From Armatimonadota bacterium (GTDB lineage Bacteria > Armatimonadota > Zipacnadia > UBA1398 > JAKPQA01): a DNA stretch of 62,873 bases. The notes under the pieces were generated by a model that worked only from the letters and a program-made list of their open reading frames with translations, was not told the DNA's origin and did no database searches. A program made the translations under genes and the position numbers. The DNA is taken from NCBI GenBank assembly GCA_029547025.1, contig JAKPQA010000254.1:1-62873 (forward strand), written 5' to 3'. Below, in pieces: positions 9,105 through 17,368 of this stretch. Positions within the stretch are counted from its first letter, which is position 1, and each line of letters starts with the position of its first letter.

Positions 9105-9917
9105 GTGGGAAGAGACCACACACAGCGCGCCATGGTCGTGGTCGTGACCACGGCGCGGCGGCCCACACCGGAACTGCGGAGCGGCGCGGAGGAGTTGGCG
9201 ACTGAGCTCGGGCTCGAAGTGGTCGAGCGAGCGGGCCAGAGCATCAGCGCCCTGCGCCAGCGCCACGGAGCGGACGGGGTCCTGGTCGTGGCTCACGACG
9301 GGATCACATACCGAGTGGGAGACGTAACCTTCTTCTATCACCCCAGCATGGCGAAGGTCCGCGTCCGGGGCCTTCAGCTTGGGGCGCGGGACGTCACCGT
9401 CGATGCCATGGGGCTGCAGCCCGGATGGCGGGTGCTCGACTGCACCCTTGGCCGTGCATCCGACGCCGCCGTAGCCGCGCATGTTGTCGGGACCTCGGGC
9501 CGGGTGGTGGGACTCGAAATCGACCCCATCATCGCCGCTCTGACGCGGCGAGGACTGCTGACTTTCGATCCGGACAGCCGGGCGCTCTCGGAGGCCTTGC
9601 GGCGGATCGACGTCATCTGCGCCGACCATGCCGACTATCTGGCCCAGGCGTCGAGCCGCAGCTTCGATGTGGTCTACTTCGATCCGTTCTTCGAGGAGAC
9701 CGTCGAGGCGTCCGGTGCCATGCAGGACTTGAGGGCCGTTGGATCCCATGGTGCGGTCACTGCTGACAGTCTTGCCGAGGCCGCTCGAGTTGCGAGGCGC
9801 CGGGTCGTTTTCAAGACGCGCAGGGGCCTCTGCCCCCCGCTGGTGGCCGCCTGGCGCGCCGTGGCCGGAGGCAAGAGCCGCGTCGAGTACCGGGTGCTCG
9901 ACATCGAAGAGAGCTAG
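9105..9917 (+). CDS. Class I SAM-dependent methyltransferase, YpiP/RsmJ-like
   Basis: A protein of about 270 residues. VVVVTTARRPTPELRSGAEE opens the sequence, FFYHPSMAKVRVRGL follows, then the SAM-binding motif VLDCTLGRASDAAVAAHVVG with acidic motif II VVGLEIDP, and YFDPFFEETVE as the motif IV equivalent. The layout matches the uncharacterised Bacillus YpiP group, related to 16S rRNA methyltransferase RsmJ. An RNA substrate is likely but not shown. GTG at 9105 has a GAGGG site eight bases upstream; ATG at 9132 is the alternative. It is followed 2 bp later by the nuclease gene, so the two are probably co-transcribed. Confidence 0.72.
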   Translation: MGRDHTQRAMVVVVTTARRPTPELRSGAEELATELGLEVVERAGQSISALRQRHGADGVLVVAHDGITYRVGDVTFFYHPSMAKVRVRGLQLGARDVTVDAMGLQPGWRVLDCTLGRASDAAVAAHVVGTSGRVVGLEIDPIIAALTRRGLLTFDPDSRALSEALRRIDVICADHADYLAQASSRSFDVVYFDPFFEETVEASGAMQDLRAVGSHGAVTADSLAEAARVARRRVVFKTRRGLCPPLVAAWRAVAGGKSRVEYRVLDIEES

Positions 9918-9919
9918 CC

Positions 9920-10408
9920 ATGTACCGGCCCGGGGGCCGAACCGTCATCGTTCTTCTGGGTATTGCCGTGGTGGTGCTGGCCGGCCGGTGGGCGCCCCCT
10001 CCACCCCGCGGCGAGATCGCGGCGCCACGCCAGACCGTGTGGGTCGAACGCGCCGTCGATGGTGATACCCTCCAACTCCGCGGCCTCGGGCGAGTCCGCG
10101 TCATCGGCGTCGACACCCCCGAAGTCGGGCAACCGGGTTACGCGGAAGCCACCGAGTTCACGCGCAAGACCTGTGCCCGGCGACTCGTCGAGATCGAGGT
10201 CTGCCCGGTGAGACCGGTTGACCGGTACGACCGCGTGCGCGCGATGGTCTACTACCGCGATGATGCGGGGCGGGAGCACAGCCTGGCCGATGAGCTCATT
10301 CGCCGGCGTCTCGGCCATGCGCTCTCCATTCAGCCCTGCCACATCCCTGACTCCCACTGGTATGATCTGCAGTCGCAGAGGCCGCCTGGGGAGCCGGATG
10401 GGGAGTGA
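9920..10408 (+). CDS. Staphylococcal-nuclease (TNase) domain protein, membrane-anchored or secreted
   Basis: 162 residues. An N-terminal hydrophobic segment (about 8-22) serves as signal or anchor, followed by an SNase OB-fold. RAVDGDTLQL, RVRVIGVDTPE and DRYDRVRAMVY supply the three catalytic positions, R60, E68 and R105, as in staphylococcal nuclease. The protein should therefore be an active Ca-dependent nuclease outside the membrane, used for nucleic acid scavenging or remodelling. It starts 2 bp after the methyltransferase stop, and its own stop overlaps the start of the zinc-ribbon gene (GTGA). Confidence 0.85.
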   Translation: MYRPGGRTVIVLLGIAVVVLAGRWAPPPPRGEIAAPRQTVWVERAVDGDTLQLRGLGRVRVIGVDTPEVGQPGYAEATEFTRKTCARRLVEIEVCPVRPVDRYDRVRAMVYYRDDAGREHSLADELIRRRLGHALSIQPCHIPDSHWYDLQSQRPPGEPDGE

Positions 10409-10782
10409 GCACGATGCGGTGCCGCGAATGTGGGGCCAGCCTGCCTGAGGACGCCGTCGAGTGTGCCGAATGTGGCGGACGAGTCAGCGCACCGAGGGCT
10501 CAGCCGGATCGGCCGGTCCGTCGGAAGACTCCAGAACCCTCGGCGCCACGGACGGGCCAGTTCCGCTGGCTGACGCACGGCCTGGCTCTGGCCATTGGCC
10601 TGGCCATTGGCATCGCCATCGGCTATGGCATCCCCCGGAGCATGTCTGCCGCGCCCGCCGCGGGACGCGGGCCGAGCCAGACGACGGACGGCGAGATGCG
10701 GCTCCCACCAGGGCATCCCGACATCTCGACCATGATGAAGGGCGGCCGCGCCGCGCCCGCCATGCCCATGGGCGACGACTGA
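10405..10782 (+). CDS. Small zinc-ribbon membrane protein
   Basis: 125 residues. The N-terminus has a zinc ribbon, CRECGASLPEDAVECAECGG, with two CxxC pairs. A Pro/Arg-rich linker leads to one transmembrane helix (about 56-78, GLALAIGLAIGIAIGYGIP) and a low-complexity tail rich in Gly, Ala and Met. No catalytic domain is visible. GTG at 10405 overlaps the nuclease stop; ATG at 10414 is the alternative. Such zinc-ribbon anchors are common in these phyla and their role is unknown. Confidence 0.7.
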   Translation: MSTMRCRECGASLPEDAVECAECGGRVSAPRAQPDRPVRRKTPEPSAPRTGQFRWLTHGLALAIGLAIGIAIGYGIPRSMSAAPAAGRGPSQTTDGEMRLPPGHPDISTMMKGGRAAPAMPMGDD

Positions 10783-11123
10783 GCCGGGCCCCTCGCCCGA
10801 GCTGGCGAAGGTGAACTCGAAAGGGCACGGGCACCGGAACGGCCCCTGGGCCTCGGGCGGCCAGAAGCACACGCGAACCTTCCCCTCGCCGGTCAGCCAC
10901 GCGTTGCTGCCGAACACGAGTGTGGTCTCGTTCGCTGCGGCGATGCGGGCCTTCAGCGTCTGATGGTCTCGCGCGATGCCGCTCGAGAGCTCCAGCCGCT
11001 TGCCTCGCAGGCAGCAAGCGCAGCGCTCGCGGACGGCTCGCGCTCCCGTCCCATGCAGCGCGAACGCCCGGCCGAGCACAGGGCCCGGCCGGGCGTCCAT
11101 GTCCCAATCCGCTCGAGCACTGC
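10783..11123. other. Intergenic region with a possible coding remnant
   Basis: Convergent gap between the zinc-ribbon gene and the sugar-binding protein gene. No intact gene is supported. On the minus strand, roughly 10790-11100, one frame reads like protein (for example TLVFGSNAWLTGEGKVRVCF) but continues without a stop antisense through the zinc-ribbon gene. It may be an eroded gene end or chance in GC-rich DNA. The hairpin at 11064-11096 lies here. Confidence 0.3.
11064..11096 (-). terminator. Terminator-like hairpin after the sugar ABC operon
   Basis: ACGCCCGGCC (11064-11073) and GGCCGGGCGT (11087-11096) form a perfect 10-bp stem with a 13-nt loop, 28 bp beyond the stop of the binding-protein gene. 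There is no following U-tract, so it would be a non-canonical terminator or RNA-stabilising structure. Confidence 0.5.
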
Positions 11124-12194
11124 CTACTGCCCCGGGCCGGTCGACGTGCCCGCGGCCGTGGGCTCGTCGGGGGGCACGAGTGGGGCGATGGGCTCGCCGC
11201 CCCGGTCGACGTTCTCCGGCGTGATGAGCGCGGTACCCAGTGTGATCTTCTTCGGGACTTCCTCGCCACTCAGGATCTTGACGGCCGTTTCGATGGCTTC
11301 CTTGCCGCCGGTCGGGTAGTCGAAGGTTGCGGCCAGGAGGCCCTCCTTGACGTAGCGGAGCCCCTCGTCCACATTGCCATCGATGCCGATGAACTTGATG
11401 GTCTTCTCCCGGCCCTTGCCTTCCTGTTCTGCGGCGACATAGGCACCGTGGGCGCTCGGGTCGTTGTGCCCGTACACGGCGTCGATCTTGTCATAGCGTG
11501 ACAGGATGGTGGCCATCTCCTTCTGGGCCACGTCCTCGAACCACTGGCAGTCCTTGGATGCGATGATCTTGAGCCCCGAGCCCGCGATTCCCTGGACAAA
11601 GCCCCGATGGCGCTCGCCGGCGGGGGTGCTGGTCTCCAGTCCGCGGAGCTCCACCACGTTCCCTTGGCCGCCCAGCAGCTTCACCAGGTACTTCCCGGCC
11701 TCGCGGCCGATGGCCGTGTTGTCCGCGCCGATGAAGCATGTGTACTTGTCGCTCGCGATCTTCCGGTCCAGCACGATCACCGGTATCCCGGCGTCCATGG
11801 CCTTTTCGACCGGTGCCGTGAGCGGGATGGCCTCCTTGGGGCTGATGATCAGCAGGTCGACTTTGGCGTCGATGAACTCCTGAACCTGAGCCTGCTGCTG
11901 GTCTTCCTTGCCCTGGGCATCTTTGAACTGCACCGTAACCTGGGGGGTCGCCTCGTCGGCCTTCTTGATGTCGTCGTTCATGCGGATACGCCAGGGCTCA
12001 CCCAGGTTGCACTGGGACATGCCGATGACCCACGGGTTCGCTGCCGTGCCCTTCTTGCCCGTATCGGTGGGCATCTTCGTCTGGGTTGCCGAGGGGCCTG
12101 CCGGGGTCCCCTCCTGCTGGGGCTTCGAGCACCCGGCTGCTCCGATCGCGAGAGCCAGCGCGAGTGCCACGACCAGTACTGCCATTCGTCTCAT
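11124..12194 (-). CDS. Sugar ABC transporter substrate-binding lipoprotein (RbsB/XylF type)
   Basis: 356 residues. A type II lipoprotein signal peptide (MRRMAVLVVALALALAIGAA then C22) is followed by a Ser/Thr/Pro linker and a periplasmic-binding-protein type 1 fold starting at WVIGMSQCNLGEPWR. QAQVQEFIDAKVDLLIISPK, PVIVLDRKI, CFIGADNTAIGREAG and VYGHNDPSAHGAYVA are typical of ribose/xylose/galactose-type binding proteins. It is the last gene of the operon ATPase-permease-binding protein. The precise sugar cannot be read from sequence. The extracytoplasmic protein would be anchored by lipid on C22. Confidence 0.9.
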   Translation of the reverse strand: MRRMAVLVVALALALAIGAAGCSKPQQEGTPAGPSATQTKMPTDTGKKGTAANPWVIGMSQCNLGEPWRIRMNDDIKKADEATPQVTVQFKDAQGKEDQQQAQVQEFIDAKVDLLIISPKEAIPLTAPVEKAMDAGIPVIVLDRKIASDKYTCFIGADNTAIGREAGKYLVKLLGGQGNVVELRGLETSTPAGERHRGFVQGIAGSGLKIIASKDCQWFEDVAQKEMATILSRYDKIDAVYGHNDPSAHGAYVAAEQEGKGREKTIKFIGIDGNVDEGLRYVKEGLLAATFDYPTGGKEAIETAVKILSGEEVPKKITLGTALITPENVDRGGEPIAPLVPPDEPTAAGTSTGPGQ

Positions 12195-12276
12195 CGGGGT
12201 ACCTCCATGGTGCCCGTCCGTGGGGGGCGATCGGACCGTGAGAGGCCCGCAGCCGTTGTGTTCCTCACCCGACGAG

Positions 12277-13536
12277 CTAGGCCCTTCTGCGCCGGGCTTC
12301 CTGAACCAGCACGGCCAGGACGATGATCATGCCCTTGGCCAGCAGTTTCGCCCCATCCTGGAGGAACTGCCCGTGGATCTGGATGTTGCTCAGGATCTTG
12401 TTGGCGTAGCCCATGATGAGCGCGCCCACCAGCGTCAGCGCCACGCTGCCGCGCCCGCCCATCAGGCTGGTGCCGCCGATGACCACGGCCGCGATGGCAT
12501 CGAGCTCGTACGTCGCGCCCGCCTCGGGGTTCCCGAGCTGCAGCCGGCAGGTCGTCACGATGCCGGCGAGGCCGGAGAACAGCCCACACAAGACGTAGGC
12601 CAGGACCTTGGACCTCGCCACCGGCACGCCCGACAGTCGGGCGGCCTCCTCGTTGCCGCCGATGGCATACAGATGCCGCCCGAACCGCGTCACCTTCACC
12701 ACCAGGGCCATGAGGAGCAGCGAACTCACGAAGAGGAACGAGGCGGGCTGCAGATACGGGGCGAGCCCCCAGACCGTGAGGCCCAGGGCTATGGCCCACG
12801 CGCCGATCGACAGCGTCGCGCGAGCCGTGCGGCCGGCGGGAGACGAGCCGAACAGCCTGGCGTCGAGGGCACGGCCGGTCACGGTGTACCTAAAGAAGGC
12901 CGCGGCCACGATGATCAGCGCCGGGACCACCAAGACGGTGACCGCGATGCCATGCTTGGCCAGAGGGCTCATCATGCCCTTGTAGATGGGGGGCATCTCG
13001 GACAGCGACCGGACGTGGTACCACGGGTCGAGCGCCGGAGCGATCTTCCGGTGGCCCGTGACCTGCTTCGCCAGGCCCCGGGCTACGACCATCATGGCGA
13101 GCGTCGCCACGAAGGGCTGAAAGCGCAGCCGGGAGATCAGAATGCCGTTGATGAGCCCGCACACGGCTCCGACGCCGGCGGCGGCCAGGGCCGCCCACTG
13201 GCTCGACCAGCCACACCCGAGAGTGAGGATGGCGAATATCACCGAGCTGAGCCCCAGCACCGAGCCGACGGACAGGTCGATGCCGCCCGTCAGGATGACC
13301 AGCGTCATGCCGGCGGCCAAGATGCCGTACTCGGCGTACTCGAAGAACACGCTGACATGGGTCGAGCCGGTGAGGAAGACGGGGCGGCCGTCGGGAGTCC
13401 TGCCGCCGATCAGGATGCCGACGACCAACACCACGACCAGCGCCACTGGGCCCCGGTACTCGCCCGCCAGCGCCAGTGCGCGCCGGGCCAGACTGCTCGA
13501 ACCGGGGCCCTCGGTCCCCGGCCTCAGCTCATCCAT
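12277..13536 (-). CDS. Sugar ABC transporter permease (RbsC/XylH family) with an inserted hydrophobic segment
   Basis: 419 residues, against about 320 for RbsC and 393 for XylH. Core motifs are present: LAAGMTLVILTGGIDLSVGS, INGILISRLRFQPFVATLAM, RFGRHLYAIGGNEEAARLSG and IGGTSLMGGRGS. About 60 residues (222-282) that include two extra predicted membrane spans separate FFRYTVTGR from RFGRHLY. In most RbsC-type permeases these two positions are one short loop, so the inserted stretch looks like an added hairpin beside a degenerate copy of that loop. It lies 4 bp after the ATPase stop and is co-transcribed with it. Confidence 0.88.
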   Translation of the reverse strand: MDELRPGTEGPGSSSLARRALALAGEYRGPVALVVVLVVGILIGGRTPDGRPVFLTGSTHVSVFFEYAEYGILAAGMTLVILTGGIDLSVGSVLGLSSVIFAILTLGCGWSSQWAALAAAGVGAVCGLINGILISRLRFQPFVATLAMMVVARGLAKQVTGHRKIAPALDPWYHVRSLSEMPPIYKGMMSPLAKHGIAVTVLVVPALIIVAAAFFRYTVTGRALDARLFGSSPAGRTARATLSIGAWAIALGLTVWGLAPYLQPASFLFVSSLLLMALVVKVTRFGRHLYAIGGNEEAARLSGVPVARSKVLAYVLCGLFSGLAGIVTTCRLQLGNPEAGATYELDAIAAVVIGGTSLMGGRGSVALTLVGALIMGYANKILSNIQIHGQFLQDGAKLLAKGMIIVLAVLVQEARRRRA

Positions 13537-13540
13537 CGAC

Positions 13541-15055
13541 TCAGGCCTCCATCGCCGCCGCCATGATGCGCTCCTGGGTCGCCTCGTCCCGGTTCAGCTC
13601 GGCCGTCATCCGGCCGCGGTGCATCACCAGAATCCGGTCGCTCATCGCCAGCAGCTCCGGCAGCTCCGAGGTGATCAGCAGAATCCCCTTGCCCTGAGCG
13701 ACCAGCGTGTTCATCAGCTCGTAGATCTCGGCCTTGGCGCCCACATCGATCCCGCGCGTGGGCTCATCGAGCAGCAGCACGGAGGGCTCGGTCATCAGCC
13801 ACTTGGCGAGAGCCACTTTCTGCTGGTTGCCGCCACTGAGCGCACTCACCTCGGCATCGACCGAGGCCGTCCTCACCGAGAGCATGTCCATGAACGGTTG
13901 GGCTAGCGCCAACTCGCGGTCGCGCAGCACGCAACCCGGCGGCCCCGCACGGCTCAGCGATGCCAGTGTCGCATTGTGGAGCACCGACATCGACAGCACC
14001 AGGCCGGTGGTCTTGCGGTCGTTCGTGAGCAGGGCGATGCCGTTCGCGATGGCCTCCGCGGGCCGGGTGATCGACACCGGACGGCCCCGGATAGCGACCG
14101 AGCCGGCGGCCACCCGTCCGTACCGCCCGAACAGCGCCCCGAGCAGCTCAGAGCACCCCGAACCCCTTAGGCCCGCCAGGCCCACGATCTCGCCGGCCCT
14201 GAGTGTCAGACTGGCCCCATCCACGGCGCGGCGCCCGGAGCCATCCGCCGTGTCGACGCAGAGGCCGTCGACGCGCAGAAGCTCGGCGCCGGGCTCGGCG
14301 GCGTGCTTCGGGAAGAGCTGCTCAATCTTCCGGCCCACCATCCACTCGATCAGCCGCTCCTGCGGCAGTTCACCCACCGGCGCGGTGCCGATCCACTCGC
14401 CATCGCGCAGCACGGTGACGCGGTCCGAGATGGCGTAGATCTCCTCCATCTTGTGGGAGATGTACACCACGCTGACGCCGCGGCCGCGCAGCCGCCGGAT
14501 GACCTCGAACAGCCGCTCGGCTTCGGCCTCGGCCAAGGCGCTCGTGGGCTCGTCCATCACGATGAGGTCGGCCTCACGCCCCAGGGCCTTGGCCACCTCG
14601 ACCATCTGCTGGGTGGCGATCGAGTAGGCCTCGGCAGGCCGGGTGACGTCACAGGGAGTGCCGAGTTCAGCCAGCAGTGCCTCGGAGTGCTCGCGCATGG
14701 CAGCGTAGTCGACGAAACCGAGCCGGGTCCGCGGCTCGCGCCCGAGGAAGACGTTCTCGGCCACCGACATGGGGGGGACGAGGCTCAGTTCCTGGTGGAT
14801 CATGGCCACGCCGGCTGCTTCGGCGTCCTTGGGGGCACGGAAGACTTGGCCGCGGCCGCGGAGTGTGATGGTCCCCTCGTCGAGCGTTACGGCGCCGCCG
14901 AGGATGCGCATCAGGGTCGACTTGCCGGCACCGTTCTCGCCGACCAGAGAGTGGACTTCGCCGCGGCGCACGTCCAGCCTCACGCCACGCAGGGCGTGAA
15001 CGCCGTGGAATGACTTGCAGATGCCTTCCATGCGGAGCAGCGGTTCTTCTGCCAT
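13541..15055 (-). CDS. Sugar ABC transporter ATPase, two nucleotide-binding domains (RbsA/MglA/XylG)
   Basis: 504 residues with two fused ABC domains. The first has Walker A GENGAGKST, Walker B LIVMDEPTSAL and an atypical signature region (SIATQQMVEVAKAL). The second has a degenerate Walker A (GLAGLRGSGCSELL), signature LSGGNQQKVALAKWL and Walker B LLLDEPTRGIDVGAK. This asymmetry is normal for monosaccharide importers. The start is taken as the ATG at 15055; the GTG directly before it (15058) is also possible. It is the first gene of the operon, just downstream of a good promoter, so the leader is only about 12 nt. Confidence 0.93.
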   Translation of the reverse strand: MAEEPLLRMEGICKSFHGVHALRGVRLDVRRGEVHSLVGENGAGKSTLMRILGGAVTLDEGTITLRGRGQVFRAPKDAEAAGVAMIHQELSLVPPMSVAENVFLGREPRTRLGFVDYAAMREHSEALLAELGTPCDVTRPAEAYSIATQQMVEVAKALGREADLIVMDEPTSALAEAEAERLFEVIRRLRGRGVSVVYISHKMEEIYAISDRVTVLRDGEWIGTAPVGELPQERLIEWMVGRKIEQLFPKHAAEPGAELLRVDGLCVDTADGSGRRAVDGASLTLRAGEIVGLAGLRGSGCSELLGALFGRYGRVAAGSVAIRGRPVSITRPAEAIANGIALLTNDRKTTGLVLSMSVLHNATLASLSRAGPPGCVLRDRELALAQPFMDMLSVRTASVDAEVSALSGGNQQKVALAKWLMTEPSVLLLDEPTRGIDVGAKAEIYELMNTLVAQGKGILLITSELPELLAMSDRILVMHRGRMTAELNRDEATQERIMAAAMEA

Positions 15056-15073
15056 CACATGACCTGCCGCCGC

Positions 15074-15103
15074 ATCCTAGCACCCGCGTCACGCGAGCGT
15101 CAA
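15074..15103 (-). promoter_or_regulatory. Promoter of the rbs-like ABC operon
   Basis: On the minus strand TTGACG (15098-15103), 18-bp spacer, TAGGAT (15074-15079), the latter with an extended TGC before it. The predicted start near 15067 gives a very short leader before the ATPase ATG at 15055. Confidence 0.6.
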
Positions 15104-15548
15104 CGCAGGCCGATGCCGGCGCCTACGAACGGTGTCATCACGATACGCCAACGGGCCGTCTGCTTGGAAGGAGCGCCTGAATCAGTCCGGGGACTGAGCA
15201 CGTTGCCCGGACATCTCCTCGACCATCCTCGGCCTTGCTGGCAACGGGCTCTGTCCCCTCGGTGGGCCCGATGGCGGCCGGAGCGCGGAGCGCCTGCTCG
15301 GCAGCAGCAAGGCGCGGCAGGGTCGCGGGGCAGGAGGCCTGCGGGCACGAAGCGCATGGCCCTCGCGCCACCGCGTGTCGAAGGGGGTCTTCGGGAGCGC
15401 GGACTTCAGTCCGCCCGGCTCGCTCGACGGCCCTCGATGGGCCGGCGAGCGCCATGGCATGGCCGGCCCGCGGCGCCCCCGCTGACCCCGTTCACCGCCC
15501 AACCTCTCGCGCGCAAATGGCGTCTATTAGTGAAGGAGTACCCCCCCC
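15104..15548. other. Intergenic region with hairpin repeats, no gene seen
   Basis: Divergent intergenic stretch. It contains the dispersed double-hairpin repeat at 15390-15450 and a run of eight C at 15541-15548 preceded by GAAGGAG. I see no protein-coding signal other than the short leader frame beginning at 15549. Confidence 0.5.
15390..15450. repeat. REP-like double-hairpin repeat, copy 1
   Basis: A 61-nt unit with two adjacent inverted repeats: GCGGACT-TC-AGTCCGC, then CTCGACGGCCC-TCGAT-GGGCCGGCGAG (one mismatch). It is 53/61 identical to 36032-36092, with sequence differences concentrated in the first loop and the spacer. Intergenic. Confidence 0.75.
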
Positions 15549-15635
15549 GTGGCGAATGAAGTGTCATGGCGGGACCCTCCACCTGGCGGGGACTCCCGCA
15601 TGCCGTGCACCTGGTCCTGCGGAGGTGTTCGATGA
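15549..15635 (+). CDS. Possible 28-residue leader peptide
   Basis: GTG at 15549 has GAAGGAG nine bases upstream and opens a 28-codon frame whose TGA overlaps the ATG of the next gene (ATGA at 15632-15635). The arrangement would couple translation of the exported protein to the leader. Nothing is known about the peptide, and the run of eight C between the site and the GTG is unusual. Confidence 0.3.
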   Translation: MANEVSWRDPPPGGDSRMPCTWSCGGVR

Positions 15636-17368
15636 TCCGCATTGGCCGTCGGCTACCTCTTGTGTCCACCATCGCCTTGGCCGCTTCATGTCTGGGCACC
15701 GCACTCCCCGCCCACGCGGGGGCCTCCGCCGTCATCGGGCATGTCTACAACAACGTCTTCACACCTCTCTCGGGTGACGCTTCGGGTGCTCTGTCCGTCC
15801 TCGTCAGTTTCATCCCGCCTGAGGGCCGGCATGCCCTGACCATGGGCTGCTGGGAGATGCGCGTCATCGACAAGTGGGGCACGCATACCACTACGGGTTC
15901 CCCGATTCCGGGTGACACGGTCATCGTCCCGGGCGGGATGGGCCGGGTGTATCCGTGGCTGTCCCAGTCTGGCCCCAACGGTTCGGTGACCATCGAGCTC
16001 GACGGCTCGGCAACGACGGGCGGCAAAGGCGGATCCTCCGTCACCCCTTTCACCGTGTCGTGCTCCACGACCGCCAAGAACATCATTGTGAGTGATGTGA
16101 CCAATGACTCGTGCTTGTTCCCTTGGGGTCTGATGGCCTTCACCCCGGCCTCGCCGACTCAGACCCTCACGGTCGAGTTCCAGGACTCGCCGGACCCGCG
16201 GGTCCAGGTGACCGACAAGGGCGATGTGCATCTGCGTCTGCTCCATCTCGGCCCGAACGGTCTGGGCAGCCTCGCGTGGTCCGCTGACTACACCAACATC
16301 GACCTGGGCCAGACCCTGGAGCTCTCGCTTCCGGTGACGGATGGCACCACGGGACCGGTCGTCTACGCGCCGCAGGCATGTGCGCAACAGGTCGACCAGG
16401 ATGCTCACCAGTGGTATTCGACACGGGTCCATGTTCGGGGCTTGTCCACGGAGCGCGTGGAGGTCACCGGCACACGGACTATGAGCCTGAACGTGACCCA
16501 CACGAACGTGCTCTCAGACGCCGCTCCGCCGTCGGGCGTGTGGGTCTCGGTGTTCAGCAGTTCGCCCCTCGGTTCGATTGTCGACGGAGATCTGAGCACT
16601 GCTGCCGGGGAGCAGACTGACCTTCTGACGGATGTCGGCCCGCTCACCGCCTCAGGCACCTACTGGCTGGCGGTCGGAGGTTCGGACGGTCACGGCAGTG
16701 TGTCGAAGTACGCGGGAAACGTCGAACACAAGATCGCTCCGGCCATGGTGTCGTTCACGATCCCCTCGGCGACATGTATAGCGGGGGATGACTACGGTGG
16801 GGGTCCGTACGCCTTCGCCCAGGCGCGGGCGCAGTCGCAGTACGAGTCTCTTGGGTGTATCGCGCCGCCGAGCGGGTCTCCCAGTCTCGGCTGCCTCTAC
16901 TCCGCCCGGTACGAGTACGGACAAGGGTGGCGCGGGGGCTACCAGGACCGCCCCAGCAAGGCCCACACTCTGGAGGTCCTCTTCGACGACAGTGTTGTCA
17001 CGTTCAACGGCCACGGTGGCCCGATGACCATCCAGAACCGCGAGAACGACTACGTGAGCGTGGCAGACGTGGAGGCATACGCCACCGCGGAAGGCGACTC
17101 GGCCGCCAGGTTCGTTCTCCTCCAATGCTGTGGCGCCGGGCAGCTCCTTCTGCCGGCCCTTCGGGCCGCGGGCGTCGACTGCGTCGTGGGCCACAAGATG
17201 AGCACGTACCCGACAGATCCCGGCTGGCCCCGTCTCATGGCGAAGATGTGTATGGAAGCGAAGACCGCACAAGTCGCCTTCTGGGAGACATACTGGGCGA
17301 CGCCCGAGTGGCAGATGTCGGGGGCCACCATAGACGGGGACACCCAACTTTGGGGGGTGCCGCTGTGA
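15632..17368 (+). CDS. Large exported protein of unknown function
   Basis: 578 residues. The ATG at 15632 follows GGAGG at 15621 and opens a clear Sec signal peptide (MIRIGRRLPLVSTIALAASC up to ALPAHA). The mature part is rich in Thr, Ser, Gly and Asp and looks like a series of beta-sandwich modules, with pairs of scattered cysteines. The C-terminal 170 residues change character (YTKHTL-like regular strands, then FVLLQCCGAGQLLLPALRAA and GHKMSTYPTD), reminiscent of a Rossmann-like hydrolase or caspase-like fold but without a motif I can name. Its stop overlaps the next start (GTGA), so the two exported proteins are translated together. Confidence 0.75.
   Translation: MIRIGRRLPLVSTIALAASCLGTALPAHAGASAVIGHVYNNVFTPLSGDASGALSVLVSFIPPEGRHALTMGCWEMRVIDKWGTHTTTGSPIPGDTVIVPGGMGRVYPWLSQSGPNGSVTIELDGSATTGGKGGSSVTPFTVSCSTTAKNIIVSDVTNDSCLFPWGLMAFTPASPTQTLTVEFQDSPDPRVQVTDKGDVHLRLLHLGPNGLGSLAWSADYTNIDLGQTLELSLPVTDGTTGPVVYAPQACAQQVDQDAHQWYSTRVHVRGLSTERVEVTGTRTMSLNVTHTNVLSDAAPPSGVWVSVFSSSPLGSIVDGDLSTAAGEQTDLLTDVGPLTASGTYWLAVGGSDGHGSVSKYAGNVEHKIAPAMVSFTIPSATCIAGDDYGGGPYAFAQARAQSQYESLGCIAPPSGSPSLGCLYSARYEYGQGWRGGYQDRPSKAHTLEVLFDDSVVTFNGHGGPMTIQNRENDYVSVADVEAYATAEGDSAARFVLLQCCGAGQLLLPALRAAGVDCVVGHKMSTYPTDPGWPRLMAKMCMEAKTAQVAFWETYWATPEWQMSGATIDGDTQLWGVPL

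Noticed and set aside
11908-13566. 552-codon plus-strand frame rich in Gln, His and Arg
   Set aside because: Antisense to the sugar permease; typical GC-rich shadow.
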